Assembly (NCBI GenBank): GCA_030549775.1
Contig: CM060172.1
Location: 127,461,122 to 127,525,121 of the forward strand
Source: Tamarix chinensis
Taxonomy: Eukaryota; Streptophyta; Magnoliopsida; Caryophyllales; Tamaricaceae
Direction of reading: 5' to 3'
Length of the DNA: 64,000 bases
Shown: positions 49,346 to 60,220 of the stretch, in pieces
Layout: each line of letters begins with the position of its first letter
Position numbering within the stretch: the first letter of the stretch is position 1
The notes under the pieces: generated by a model
The model's database searches: none
Seen by the model: the letters and a program-made list of their open reading frames with translations, nothing else
Told to the model about the DNA's origin: nothing
Translations under genes and position numbers: made by a program

Positions 49346-49984
49346 GATAACTTCTAATCGCACTCGTATGTGATTACCAAGGCCAATCATAAAGATATAC
49401 TAAGACCAAGCATAAAAATATACTAAGGCCATCCTAGGCTTAATTATTTACATTTGGGAGCATTAAGTTGAAAATGACCAAATTATCCCCAAGACCATTA
49501 ATTATTAGATTATCATCCATTTTACATACTAAATCCATTTTATTTATTAATTTGTCATGAAAAAGGCTAAAATACAATACTTTAAATTATCATATATACC
49601 AAATGAGCACTTTTCCCTTACACATGTTTCCACACATAAAATCCTATCATACACTTTTAATCCATCCAAAATACATGATCTCATACTCAACAACATATAA
49701 TACATATTAAAAATGATTTTCAGGATAAATATCATATTACACTGAAAATGACTAAATTGCCCCTAGGGAACACATCCATAATTATTATTCCACAATTATA
49801 TCTAAGTATGGTCACTTTATTATTTTATACACACACATCATACAAAATATTCTTCCGACAATAGAATCATTTTAATCTTGCTTTTGTACCAAAAATATTT
49901 TACATCAAATACATGCTTAATAATAATAATCACATAATTATAATTTAATGAATCATACTCAACATATTTCATACACAAAAACCC
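49346..49984. other. AT-rich stretch, no gene seen
   Basis: Two loosely similar pieces, TGAAAATGACCAAATTATCC (49,470) and TGAAAATGACTAAATTGCCC (49,742), suggest an old duplication or LTR remnant. ATAAAGATATACTAAG is doubled near 49,390-49,430. Confidence 0.4.
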
Positions 49985-51474
49985 TAATATTCTATCACTC
50001 AATATTTTTCATTTTAGTAGAGTATAACGGTTACTAGAATTCTAGCAAAAATGTAAAATAATCATATCCTACTAAAATTATATGATCCCTCTAATTAAAC
50101 TTTTTTACCTAAAAATAATATCAAAATTACCGAATTAATATTTACCAAATAAAATAATAATTATAATATTATAATATTTATTTTTTAAAATTACCAAAAT
50201 ACACTTACTTAATAATAATAAGTATCAAAATTTACAAACACCAAAATATTTCTTATGCGGCATGCGCAGCGTGAGCCTCATGCAAAGGGGTTGTTGCTAG
50301 CTGGCTGGAAGATTGAGGAAGGGTGAGATGGCAATAGGGGTGTTGGCTAGTGGTGGTTGGTGGTTGACGGTGGAGGGGGTAGTTTTGCCGGTAGGGTGGT
50401 GTTGGGCTCAATAGTGGAAGGCTGCGGTGGAGGAAGGCTATGGTGGAGGTGATGTAGAAAGGGTGGTGAGGCTGTGAAGGGAGGTAATTTGGGGGTGTAG
50501 GATGACGACGGGTGGTGATGAAGGTGGTGTTGTTGGGTGGCTGCGCTAGAGTGGTGTGGTTGTTGGGTGTAGGGGTTGTGAAAGGTGGTGATGGAGGAGG
50601 CTGGGGTGGACAAGGACAAGCAATGGGTGGTTATGGCTAGTGGGCGAGGGTAAGGGTGGCGGTGGTGTGTTAGGTTGTTGGGGCATGCTGGCTGGTGATG
50701 GTTGCTAGAAAATGGGAAGGGGTTGTGATGGGTTGGACAGAGGCTTGGTGACTGGTCGTGGTTCTGCTGGGTTCAGTGAGGGGTGGTGAGTGTTTGTGGA
50801 GGTTATAGACAGAACTGTGCATGTAGGAAGAAGATGAGGGAAGGAGGAAGGTGGTGTACTATAGAGTTTGGTTAAGGAACGCAGGGGTGGGTTTGGCTCG
50901 GGGAAGGGTGTCGAATCTAAGAAAGGGAAGGGGTTTTTTGGTTTAGGGGGTTGTACGTGTGTATACATATATGGATATATGCTAATGGGTTAAGTGTAGC
51001 ATGAGAAGGGGATTGAAATTAGGAGAGTGTTTAGGGGAGGGAATTGGGGTACACAAGGGGTAGAATAGGGGTAAAAATGGTAGGTAGGGAAGAATTTTAT
51101 TTATCTAATTTTAGGTTTAGTTTGGGTAGATTAGGTTACTGGGCACAAAAATATATCGTGAGAAAATAATCCAATCTATGATAGGTTTAATATGAAAGAA
51201 AAAGGTAAAATAATTCAGGAAGAATATTTTAGGAAATTTATTTCAACTTACAGGTCAAAGGTTATTAGTAAAATAATAAGGCTAAGATTTAAGGGTATAA
51301 ACTAGGATTAAATTTAATAAACCAATTTCTATCAAATTTTGACCTAATTAAATTTATACATAAAACATTATAATAATAATAATACATTTAATACGAACCT
51401 CCTAAAATATTAATTATAACTAATCACATATAATTATTATTTTATAATAAGTTTTATAAAAATGGGGTATTATA
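49985..51474 (-). mobile_element. LTR-like repeat H1 (family F4)
   Basis: Shares with H2 a start region (TAGTAGAGTATAACGGTTAC here, TGTAGAGTATAGTAGTTAC there), then AATTAAACTTTTTTAC, a GC-rich block near TGCGCAGCG, and an AT-rich right end closing AATGGGGTATTATA. The GC-rich block (50,260-50,950) gives proline-rich frames on the minus strand without domains. Orientation is guessed from the GGGGTATTA right end. Confidence 0.5.
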
Positions 51475-51481
51475 GTTATCT

Positions 51482-52891
51482 TGTAATATCTCACATTTTT
51501 GTAGAGTATAGTAGTTACTTGATTTACAGTAGAAGCACAAAATACAGGTAACCTACTAAAATTTATTAGGCTCCATTAATTAAACTTTTTTACTTAAAAA
51601 TAATACCACATTAACCATATTAATATTTAAAAAATAAAATAATATTTTTATTAAAATAATTATTAAATATAAAATTACCAAAATGCCCCTTTATGTTGAA
51701 AATGGAAAATATATAGCGACATTTGCGCTGCTCATGCAACATGAGTTGGGGCTATAAGGAGCTAAGGGAGATGTTAGTCAATTGGGTGGAGGTGATAGTT
51801 GAGGGGGGCATTAAGTTGGGGAGCATTTATGCAGGGATAGGTGAAGGTGGGGCTGAACGATGTTGGGCAGCTCGATGGGTGGAGGAAACGAGCATGGTAG
51901 GGAGGTGAGGAAGTCTAGGGAGAGCTATGTATGGGGATGTAAAGGAGCGGTGGTGTGGTTAGCTTGATGTAAAGATGGGCAACAGACGAGGAGGAGGCGA
52001 TGGTGTTGGATAGGGAGGGAGGGTGTAGGGGTAGAGGTGGGGTGGTGTGGTTGATAGCTCAACGGGCGGTTGGTGGTGTGCAGAGCAGAGAAGGGAAGAT
52101 AAGGGAGGATGAAAGGAAGGAGAAGAAGGGAAAATGGTCGTAGGAGAAGGATGTAGAGGGGTGGTTTGGCAAGGCAGGAAGGGCACAATAGGGGTAGAGA
52201 CTAGTTTTTTTTTCTTTCAAATGAGATGGGAGGAAAGGAATAGAAGGGAAAGGTGCAGGTATGTATATTTGTACCTACATGTGCATGGTTGGGGGTGAAG
52301 GTGAAGGAACCGACATGAAAAAGGAGGCTTAGGCATGTGATGGGAGTAGGTGGGGGAGTTGTAGGACAAAAGGATGGGTTGTCAGGGTAGGGAGGTTTCA
52401 GGGAGGTAGAGGAGGTTGGTGTGGTTGTAGGAGCTAGGAATGGAAGGGAAAGGGGCACATGAGGGAGAAGGTAAGGGTGGTTTGGTTAGAAGAGGAAAGA
52501 AGGACATGTGAGGCAGGGGTGATGTAGGGGGTTTGTTGGGGTGTGTTTGGGAGTGTAAAGGGTGGGCTAGTTGACTGAGAAGGAGGAGAAACGAAAATGA
52601 AAAAGAAAGGAAGAACAAGGAAGGTGAGATTGGGTTTGAATGAGAAGGAAAAAAAGAGAGAGAAAGGGATGGAGTGAAGTGCACTCGGAGTGGGCTGAGG
52701 GTGCAGATTAAGGGGAGAAAAGAAAAATAGAAGGAAAAAGGAAAGGGAAAAAGGAAAGGAAAAGAAAAAGAAAGAAAAATAAAAGGGAGAAAAAGAAAAT
52801 AAATTTAGCTTTAGAATTATAATTAGATTAACTTTAGGATTAAAATAAAATTAATTTATCCAAGTTTAGGGTACCCGATTAGAAAAATAAA
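51482..52891 (-). mobile_element. LTR-like repeat H2 (family F4), left part
   Basis: Begins TGTAATATCTCACA at 51,482, 7 bp after H1, in the same orientation. A GC-rich block (51,720-52,700) runs into purine-rich and AT-rich DNA and is interrupted by solo LTR E at 52,892. It continues at 56,913-57,111. Frames at 51,925-52,684 are compositional. Confidence 0.55.
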
Positions 52892-52974
52892 TGTAACACC
52901 CCCCAAAATTTACACATTTTTTTTAAAACAATACTTATAAATTAAAATTGTAAATTCTGGGAGTGCTACCGCCA

Positions 52975-53020
52975 CACTTAGTACCAGACCAGTTCACTAC
53001 TACCGTTCCGGTACCAAGTG
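52975..53020 (-). other. LTR terminal hairpin, copy E
   Basis: CACTTAGTACCAGACCAGT (52,975-52,993) pairs with ACCGTTCCGGTACCAAGTG (53,002-53,020). Confidence 0.8.
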
Positions 53021-53344
53021 CTAAGGATAGAAAAACACTACATATAACATCATTAATAATCCAAATTCATAAATACGAAAATTAGAGTACGCATAAGTCT
53101 TTACACAATCCAAAATACGAAAGTTAGTTTTTGAGGGAAAAGAGATAACTACAATAATAAAATTGTATTTGAAGTGTTAATCATAAATTAAAAAAAATAG
53201 GAATAATAATATCATATGGAAAGCCGACCACGTCACTCCGGGAACCGATCCAGCCCAAACATCACTCGACCCCACCTGATGTCCCATAGACATCAATAAC
53301 ATCGAAATAAGTGTCTCCCACCTGCAACAGGTCAGATGGGCCTT

Positions 53345-53410
53345 CTGCTCGTGGGAATGAGCAGTACCCATGAAATGGGTGATCAGTACGCTACGTACTG
53401 AGTAAGGTAA
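53345..53410 (-). other. Palindrome cluster, copy E
   Basis: CTGCTCGTGGGAATGAGCAG is an inverted repeat, followed by ACCCATGAAATGGGT and the perfect CAGTACG-CTA-CGTACTG. Confidence 0.75.
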
Positions 53411-53609
53411 CCGAGCACTAAGGCCATCATACAAAATTCACACAACCAATGCATAATAATAAAGGGGCATAGAATTCAATCATACTAGCACAAGGTAAAA
53501 TAAATGCTCAGGTGAAATATCATGATTCAATACATATCATACTATTTACTTCATCCAGCCTTTATCGAATTTATTTTCACACCATGCTCTTTATCAAGTC
53601 CATACGAGT

Positions 53610-53945
53610 ACGAGAACCCCACTATTTTAGCCAGTGGATTGGTCGTGAGGGTACATGCCCTACCACTATTTTAGCCAGTGGATCGGTCGTGAGGGTAACA
53701 TACCCTGCCACTATTTTATGCCGGTGGATCGGTCTGGCCCTTCTCGTACGATGTTCTACTGTAAGTAATTAGTGTATTTCCCATATCTTAGCAACTGTAG
53801 GGTTTGATTTTGTTGAGCTCGGGATCCCCCACTATTATAGCCGGTGGATCGGTCACGAGGGTACATGCCCTGCCACTATTCTAGCCGGTGGATCAGTGAC
53901 GAGGGAAACATTCCCTGCCACTAGTTTAGCCGGTGGATCGGTCTG
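53610..53945 (-). repeat. Higher-order array, two triplets, copy E
   Basis: CCACTATTTTAGCCRGTGGAT units, two groups of three beginning near 53,617 and 53,827. Confidence 0.9.
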
Positions 53946-54114
53946 GGCCTGACTCAACATCTTCCACTTTACGTATTTAATATTTTAAGTATCTTATTCA
54001 GAAGCTCATTTCAAGACATGCAAGACTGAATTCTACCATGCTTACTCTTTAACTCAGGTTAACACTCCAACCCTAGTTAACCACCACCACCATAGTTAAT
54101 CATGACACACCCTA

Positions 54115-54355
54115 AGGCCGATGAAAATCCTAGCTCCACGTAAACCCTAGCTTCCATGCAAACCCTAAACCACCATGCAAAACCCTAACACCACCATGAA
54201 AACCTTAATACCACCATGCATAACATAATACCACCATGAAAACCCTAATACCACCATGCAAAACATAATACCACCATGCAAACCCTAATACCACCATGCA
54301 AAACATAATACCACCATGCAAAACATAATACCACCATACAAACCCTAATACCATG
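54115..54355. repeat. 21-bp minisatellite, copy E
   Basis: About ten units of AATACCACCATGCAAAACAT and AATACCACCATGCAAACCCT. The motif is present but little expanded in copy C. Confidence 0.9.
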
Positions 54356-54671
54356 CAACCCTCAACTCCATGTAAACCCTAACACCTTGCAACTCACAAC
54401 TCCATACAAAACCCTAGTACCATATGGTTACACTCTCCAACATTATTTTACAACCCTGTCATGCATGTCTTAAGGCCACATCATACCATAATAATAACAC
54501 ATTTATACACATCATTCTCATGCCACCATTTATTTACACAACCATACCTCAACTCCATACCATGCTGCATTCATAACAATTATACAATATACGCATAAAA
54601 TACACATTAATTCATATCACATAACATGCATGGCATATAAATCACATATTACACAAATGGCCTTAGCACCC

Positions 54672-54740
54672 CTTACCTAAAATGTCACCGGTCTTGGAGC
54701 ACGCTCCTATACCTCTTGAGGGCTTTGACCGGGTTCACCT
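54672..54740 (-). promoter_or_regulatory. GTAAG donor-like block, copy E
   Basis: The reverse complement reads AGGTATAGGAGCGTGCTCC, then ACCGGTGACATTTTAG|GTAAG, with GTAAG at 54,672-54,676. Confidence 0.5.
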
Positions 54741-54951
54741 ATTATGGGGAAAATACTAGAATTAGGTTCCCTCCTAAAAAATGCTATTATTTACTAACTT
54801 ATCCTAAGACCTAGTTTTTAATTAAAATAATACTATACTAGAATTAACTATATAAAAAAACTACTAAAAATACTAATAATAATACTAATGTAATTTAAAA
54901 CGGATGGTGATATAAGGGTTTCTATCCTTCACCAAAATAATGTTGGTAAAG

Positions 54952-54954
<3 letters not shown>

Positions 54955-54996
<42 letters not shown>

Positions 54997-54997
54997 T
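54955..54997. repeat. (TAA)n microsatellite, copy E
   Basis: A pure AAT run between the GC-rich block and the GTAAG block; further short runs continue to about 55,470. Confidence 0.9.
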
Positions 54998-56014
54998 TAA
55001 TAATAATAAAATATTAGTAATAATACTAATATTAATAGAAATAATAATAATAATATAATTCTAAAATTACAAGGTGGGCTTTCAACCCTACCCCAAATAA
55101 TGAAAGTACTATTCAATAATAGTAATAATAATATTAATAATATATATACTTATAATAATATTAAATTAGTAAAGATAATAATAATAACAATAATAATAAT
55201 AGTAATAGTAATAGAAATACAAGGGTGCGAACCTTAATTAAAAAAATTAAGGCCTCAACCCTCCTAAAATAATTAACATTAATAATAAAATAATTATACT
55301 AATAATAATATTATTAATAATAGTATTAATAATGATAATAAACTTATAATAATTCAAATAAATTCCTAAAATTTGAAACTAACAATCTAATTAACTCAGG
55401 AGGAATCTCAACCCTGCCAATAAAATTTATCAATAATATTACATATAATAATAATAATTATTATTATTATAATTGAATAAGTATTAAAAATTGGAATAAA
55501 AACAGAATAAATTACAATAAATAGGAAGGAAGGGCTGAGAAGGTCTAGGGTTTCACCTTGAGTCCGCGGGATAGGTGGCACTGACGGTGGTGCATGCTAG
55601 TGGCCGGAAAAGAAGGCTAAAAGGGGGAAAAGATGAAAAAAAGAGGGGAGGAGAAGGGAAAAAGAGAAAATAAGGTTATGGTTTGGAGGAGGAGAATTAG
55701 TAGAAGTTTTGGGGTGGTGCAGAAGGCAGTAGAAGTGGCGAATGTGGTGGTGGACGGTGGTTTAAAGGTTGTAGGGTAAAAAATTTTCGAGATGGACAGG
55801 GAACTTTGTACGGCTATGGTGATTTGTGGGAGAAGAATCGAAGGAGGTGGAGAGCTTAGTTAGCTAGAGTGCGGTGCAAGGAAGAATTTGGGAGGCAGAG
55901 GTGGCGGCGAAGTTGGCTAACGACGGTGAACGGCTCGTCTGAAGTCACGGTGGCACACAGGTTAGCTCTTAGGGTTTCGGGGAGAAAAGGTTTCGAAAAC
56001 ACCCACACCAGGGG

Positions 56015-56022
56015 TATTTATA
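56015..56022 (-). promoter_or_regulatory. LTR TATA box, copy E
   Basis: The minus strand reads GCCCTATAAATACCCCTGG. Confidence 0.6.
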
Positions 56023-56912
56023 GGGCTTAGATGGGATGGTAGGGTTTTGGAGGTTGGTAGGAGGGTATTGGATGCTAGGTTTGGGGTGGCCGACAATGTT
56101 AATCAGCCGGAAAAAAATATGGTCGGGTCCAACATTCACGAAGCAAAAGAGAGAAATTGAGTGAGAGATAAGGGGAGAGGATTATACCAAGCTGATCTGC
56201 AAGTCAAGAGGGAGATAATAAGGGGAGAAACGGCTGGTCAAAACCCGCGTGGCCGGCAGCTCCATTTTCCGAGGTTAGAGATGCAGGTCAACGACGGACA
56301 CTGAAGGAGGAAGAAGGAAGGGGTGAACTGGCGGTCGGGAAAAAGAAAAGAAAAGGTGAAGAACCGATTGGCTGGCAAGGGTTATAAGTCTTTTAATGAA
56401 ACGCAGCGTCCCAAGGCAATAAAGAACAAAACACAGCGTCTGAAGAAGAAAGAAAAGAAGGAGTGGCGCTAGGCTGCGGGAGAAGGAAGGAAAAGAGGAA
56501 GGATTGGGCCGCGCTCCAGGCCCAATTGAGAGAAGAGAAAAAGAAAAAGAAGAAAAGAAAGAAAAGAAAGAAAAAGGAGGAAAGAAAAAGAAAAAGGAAA
56601 AAGGGAAATTTAAGTGGTTTGGGTTTAAATAAATTAATTAGAATATTTTGGGTACTTAGAATAAAACATTTAATTAAAATAATATTAAACTTCCTTTTTG
56701 GGCTAATTTAGGGTTTTTAAAATATTTCTCCTAAATTCTTTTTTAATTAGCAAAAAGCCTAATTTTTTTCTTTATAAAAATATTCATAAATTCTTATTAA
56801 TTTGCCCTAAATAAATTCTTCTCATTCCATATAAAATAAATAATTAAATTAATTTTCCAATAAATCCTTATTTAATTATATTTCTTAAAATAAATATTTT
56901 TGGGGCATTTTA

Positions 56913-57111
56913 ATAAACCGGGGTAAAATATATAGATTTATGGTGGATTAAAATAAAAATGAAAGACAAAATAATTAGGATAAATCATATTTAAGAATTT
57001 ATATAGGTTCACGGGTCAAATACTGACAAAATAATTAATCTAATATTTAAGGTTTAAATTAAAATATAAATTAATTGGGATTAATATTAAATAATGATTT
57101 AGAATATTACA
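56913..57111 (-). mobile_element. LTR-like repeat H2 (family F4), right part
   Basis: Resumes H2 after solo LTR E. GGTTCACGGGTCAAATACTG here matches ACTTACAGGTCAAAGGTTA of H1 near 51,247, and the end is TTTAGAATATTACA at 57,111. Confidence 0.5.
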
Positions 57112-57839
57112 TATACAAACACTATTAATATAAGGCTAAATAAAAGGATAAAATATCTCATATGATATTATACAAACAAAAAAAGGTTATGAGCTTCATA
57201 GTTCATACCCTAACTTGCAGTGCTTTAATCATCTTAAATAATACAAGAAGTCAAATACATTTCTCAACAATTCTAACTGCTCATTATTTAAGCAAGAAAA
57301 CTCATCCAAAAAAAATCCAAGTGTCATTTGTATAAAACACTTCAAAATTAATTGGATCATAACTTCTTTTAAATTGGATTCTATGTAAAAGATAACACAA
57401 ATACTCTAGTTAACAATATGGTCATGTAAAACAATAAATTTAAAAATTAGACATGTAGAAGATAAATAAAATTTGAAAGACGTATTGACAACTTACCTTT
57501 GTTCAACCTCAAGTTAGAATGAACAAAAAGTAGATCATTAAGCCTTTAGTACTCTAATATATTTCTTTTCTTCGAATGGATATACTTAAATATGCTCTAA
57601 TTTCATTCATAATCCGAAGCACTAGTACTTTGACTCAAAACATGAATGATAAATTGTGTAGATCTAGAGCACTACATCCATAAAGTATTCACAACTCATC
57701 TACAAGATGTCAAGATTAATACATTAATATACCAAACAATCAAGAACAATTTCATAAGAAGAAAGTATTGAAAATTAAAAATTATTCAAAAGCGATACCA
57801 AGAGCAAGAATATAAAGATCTTACATAAAATACCATCTT
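57112..57839. other. Unassigned AT-rich stretch
   Basis: Between H2 and the hAT relic. It may hold the lost C-terminal end of the transposase, but no dimerisation-domain motif is readable. Confidence 0.4.
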
Positions 57840-59500
57840 ATAAAATCACCCTCTACTTTTCTAAGAGAAATCATTTGACTTGTCAATTTTGATCTCAATT
57901 GGAAATTTCCATTAGCATACCTCTTGATGACATCAATAACAACATGTATAATGTTTTGATGGTATGTAATATCAAATGAATATTGAAAGTGAGGATTAAA
58001 ACATAAACCTGCTACATGTGAATTCTATGAAAGGTGAGTATCCCAATAAGAAGTAATAATCTAAAGGTAAGAACCTACTTATTTCTTTCTCCTCTGAAAT
58101 CTAGCAACTGTATCATCTTTACACTTATGAAAATTTTGATACAGATAAAATATAGATGGTTTCTCTTCAGTATACACCATCCATAGAGCAAACACAACAT
58201 GTTCTATAAGTTGTACAATAACATCACACTACTTCCAAAAGATAAGACTTAACATCTTCTCTATAAATTTATTTCCTTCCCTTTCTTTAGCATAACAATA
58301 GAATCTCCATTCTCTAGAAATAACCATTTCCCTAAGAGCATTCTATTGTGACAAAATACTTTGAAAAGCAATGAATGTAGTTGCAAATCTAGTCAGGCTT
58401 GGACAAATGATGCTCCTTCTTTGTGTATGCTTCCTCGTCAAATTATAAAAAACATAACAATGATTATAAATGTACTTGGTGATTTTAGAAGCATTTTCTA
58501 CTATATCTTTAACCTCATCTAGATTACCTATATCTTTAAGCATCAAATTTGTGCAATTTGTGACACAAAGAGACCAATAAAGTATCTTAAACTCACACTC
58601 TAATAATCTACTAGGAATAACATAATTAGCAACATTATTGGTCACTATATTCATAACATTTTTAGCACCAACATACAAAACAATCTCTCCAAATAGCTTG
58701 TGCAACGACTCAACAGTAGGCATCAACAAACTTCAAATATATATAATCCTTTTTGGATAATAAACCAAAAATTTAATCGAAGTTTGATTATGTTGATCAG
58801 TCCACCCATCTACCATAATGGTACAACCTATTTGTTTCCATATTAGATAAAAAAAACCCTCAACATAATTATTCAACATGAAGAGCATGAACATTTAGAT
58901 CCTTATAGCCAGGACCAAAGTGAGAGATACAATCAATCACATGCTGATAATAAACAAAGTTCACAACATCAAATGGAATACATGAATCAATCATCCACTT
59001 GGAAATGATAATATCTACCCTTTCAATAGTTTCATTGATTTGTAAAACACTTTCAATTTTCTATTGTACATTGGGAATCGTTCTTGCTATAAAGTGATGT
59101 CCTAGAGTGGATTGCTTTCATTTCTCTTTATCTAGATCCTTTTGCTTAGTTCCTGAACCCCAACCCCTTGCAACCCTAGAGGAAGCATGGAACATGGTGG
59201 TTCTTAAATTAAATCTTGATCTGGCATGTTTATTCCAATTGAGTCATATGGGATTTCTTCAATTAATATCTCTTTCATCTTCCTTTTTTTATTAGCAAAA
59301 TCTTTAATTATACCATTCATCTCATCACCAACTTTAGGAGGAACATTTTTGCATTCCTTTACTTGACATTTGACACCGGCTAAATGTTATTTTAAACGTT
59401 GAATACCACCTCCCCAAAGAAGTTTAGAATAATACAAGTGTTGTAACTTTTTTCTCTCATTACCATCCACAGACTCCCTATAATGAACCCAATTAGGACC
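57840..59500 (-). pseudogene. hAT transposase relic (BED finger, DUF659, hAT core)
   Basis: Read down the minus strand, the order matches plant hAT transposases with an N-terminal BED zinc finger. At about 59,490-59,320 a decayed finger keeps GGGIQRLK.HLAGVK and ECKNVPPKV, but its Cys pair is lost (LYYSKL). The DUF659 region is an open frame at 58,343-58,729: MNIVTNNVANYVIPSRLLE, NCTNLMLKDIGNLDEVKDI, RRSIICPSLTRFATTFIAF. The core continues with MVISREWRFYCYAKE and ends in VAGLCFNPHFQYS at about 57,990-57,850. Stops and shifts break it, and the C-terminal dimerisation domain was not found. Intact enzymes of this type excise and insert DNA with 8-bp duplications, as at the MITE at 47,399. Confidence 0.88.
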
Positions 59501-60220
59501 TTTTTTTTTCCTTTAGTTTCTCTTTTTGGAGAATAGCATTGTACAGATGAAAAACTAGTATTATTATATTCATAGACATTTTCTATATTAAATTTCCAAA
59601 TTTTACAAAGATGAAAATATATTACCCACTCACATAATCACAACAAAAACAAACAACAATACGACCGAGATATCACTTAATAAGATGAATTGGTAGCATC
59701 TTATGTTCAGGTCACACCAAATTAACAACCCATAAAGTAATTACAATAATAAAAACAATTATGGTGGAAAAACCCAACCAATAACAACTTAGATAACAAT
59801 CAAGCTACAAATCATGTTAAAAACCAATGAAAATCAAGCTAACAATTAACTAAAATGAAGTTAACATTCAACCTCAGCTAAAATCAATCAACAATGGAAA
59901 ATATTTAAGCTAGCAATAGATTTCAATAAGTGATAAGGGTGCTCATCCCAAAAAAAAAAAAGAAGGAAGTCTAGACTTGAGAAAAAGCTAAATGATGGCA
60001 TCAAAAAGTAGAAAAGGCAAATGACCTCTAAGCTCCAATACCAATGATAGAGATAATGGCACCTGCAAGGACAACAAGAAAGGCTTCCATGCTCCCGTGC
60101 TAGGAATAACGATGAGTGGGGATAAAAAATGACCAACAAAGATAAAGTCTCTCAATCCTCAGCCCAACGTGTTTCACTTCACAAATTATCATTAGGTTTA
60201 ACTTCAAATAATTATATTAC
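59501..60220. other. Unassigned AT-rich stretch
   Basis: No gene. Possibly the hAT element's terminal region, but no inverted repeat was found. Confidence 0.4.

Larger units (their letters stand above)
52892..56912 (-). mobile_element. Solo LTR copy E (family F1), 4,021 bp, TSD ATAAA
   Basis: The plus strand starts TGTAACACCCCCC at 52,892 and ends TTGGGGCATTTTA at 56,912, whose last bases vary from the usual TTTCA. ATAAA flanks both sides (52,887-52,891 and 56,913-56,917). On the minus strand it has TATAAATA, a GC-rich block, a TAA run, the GTAAG block, a 21-bp minisatellite, two array triplets, palindrome cluster and hairpin. It lies inside H2. No coding domain; the Lys-rich frame at 56,463-56,711 is a purine tract. 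Confidence 0.9.

Noticed and set aside
53177..53772. Short frames containing LPYSVRSVLITHFMG and similar
   Set aside because: Translation of the LTR palindrome cluster; the same peptide appears at 62,734-63,006 in solo LTR G because the DNA block is conserved.
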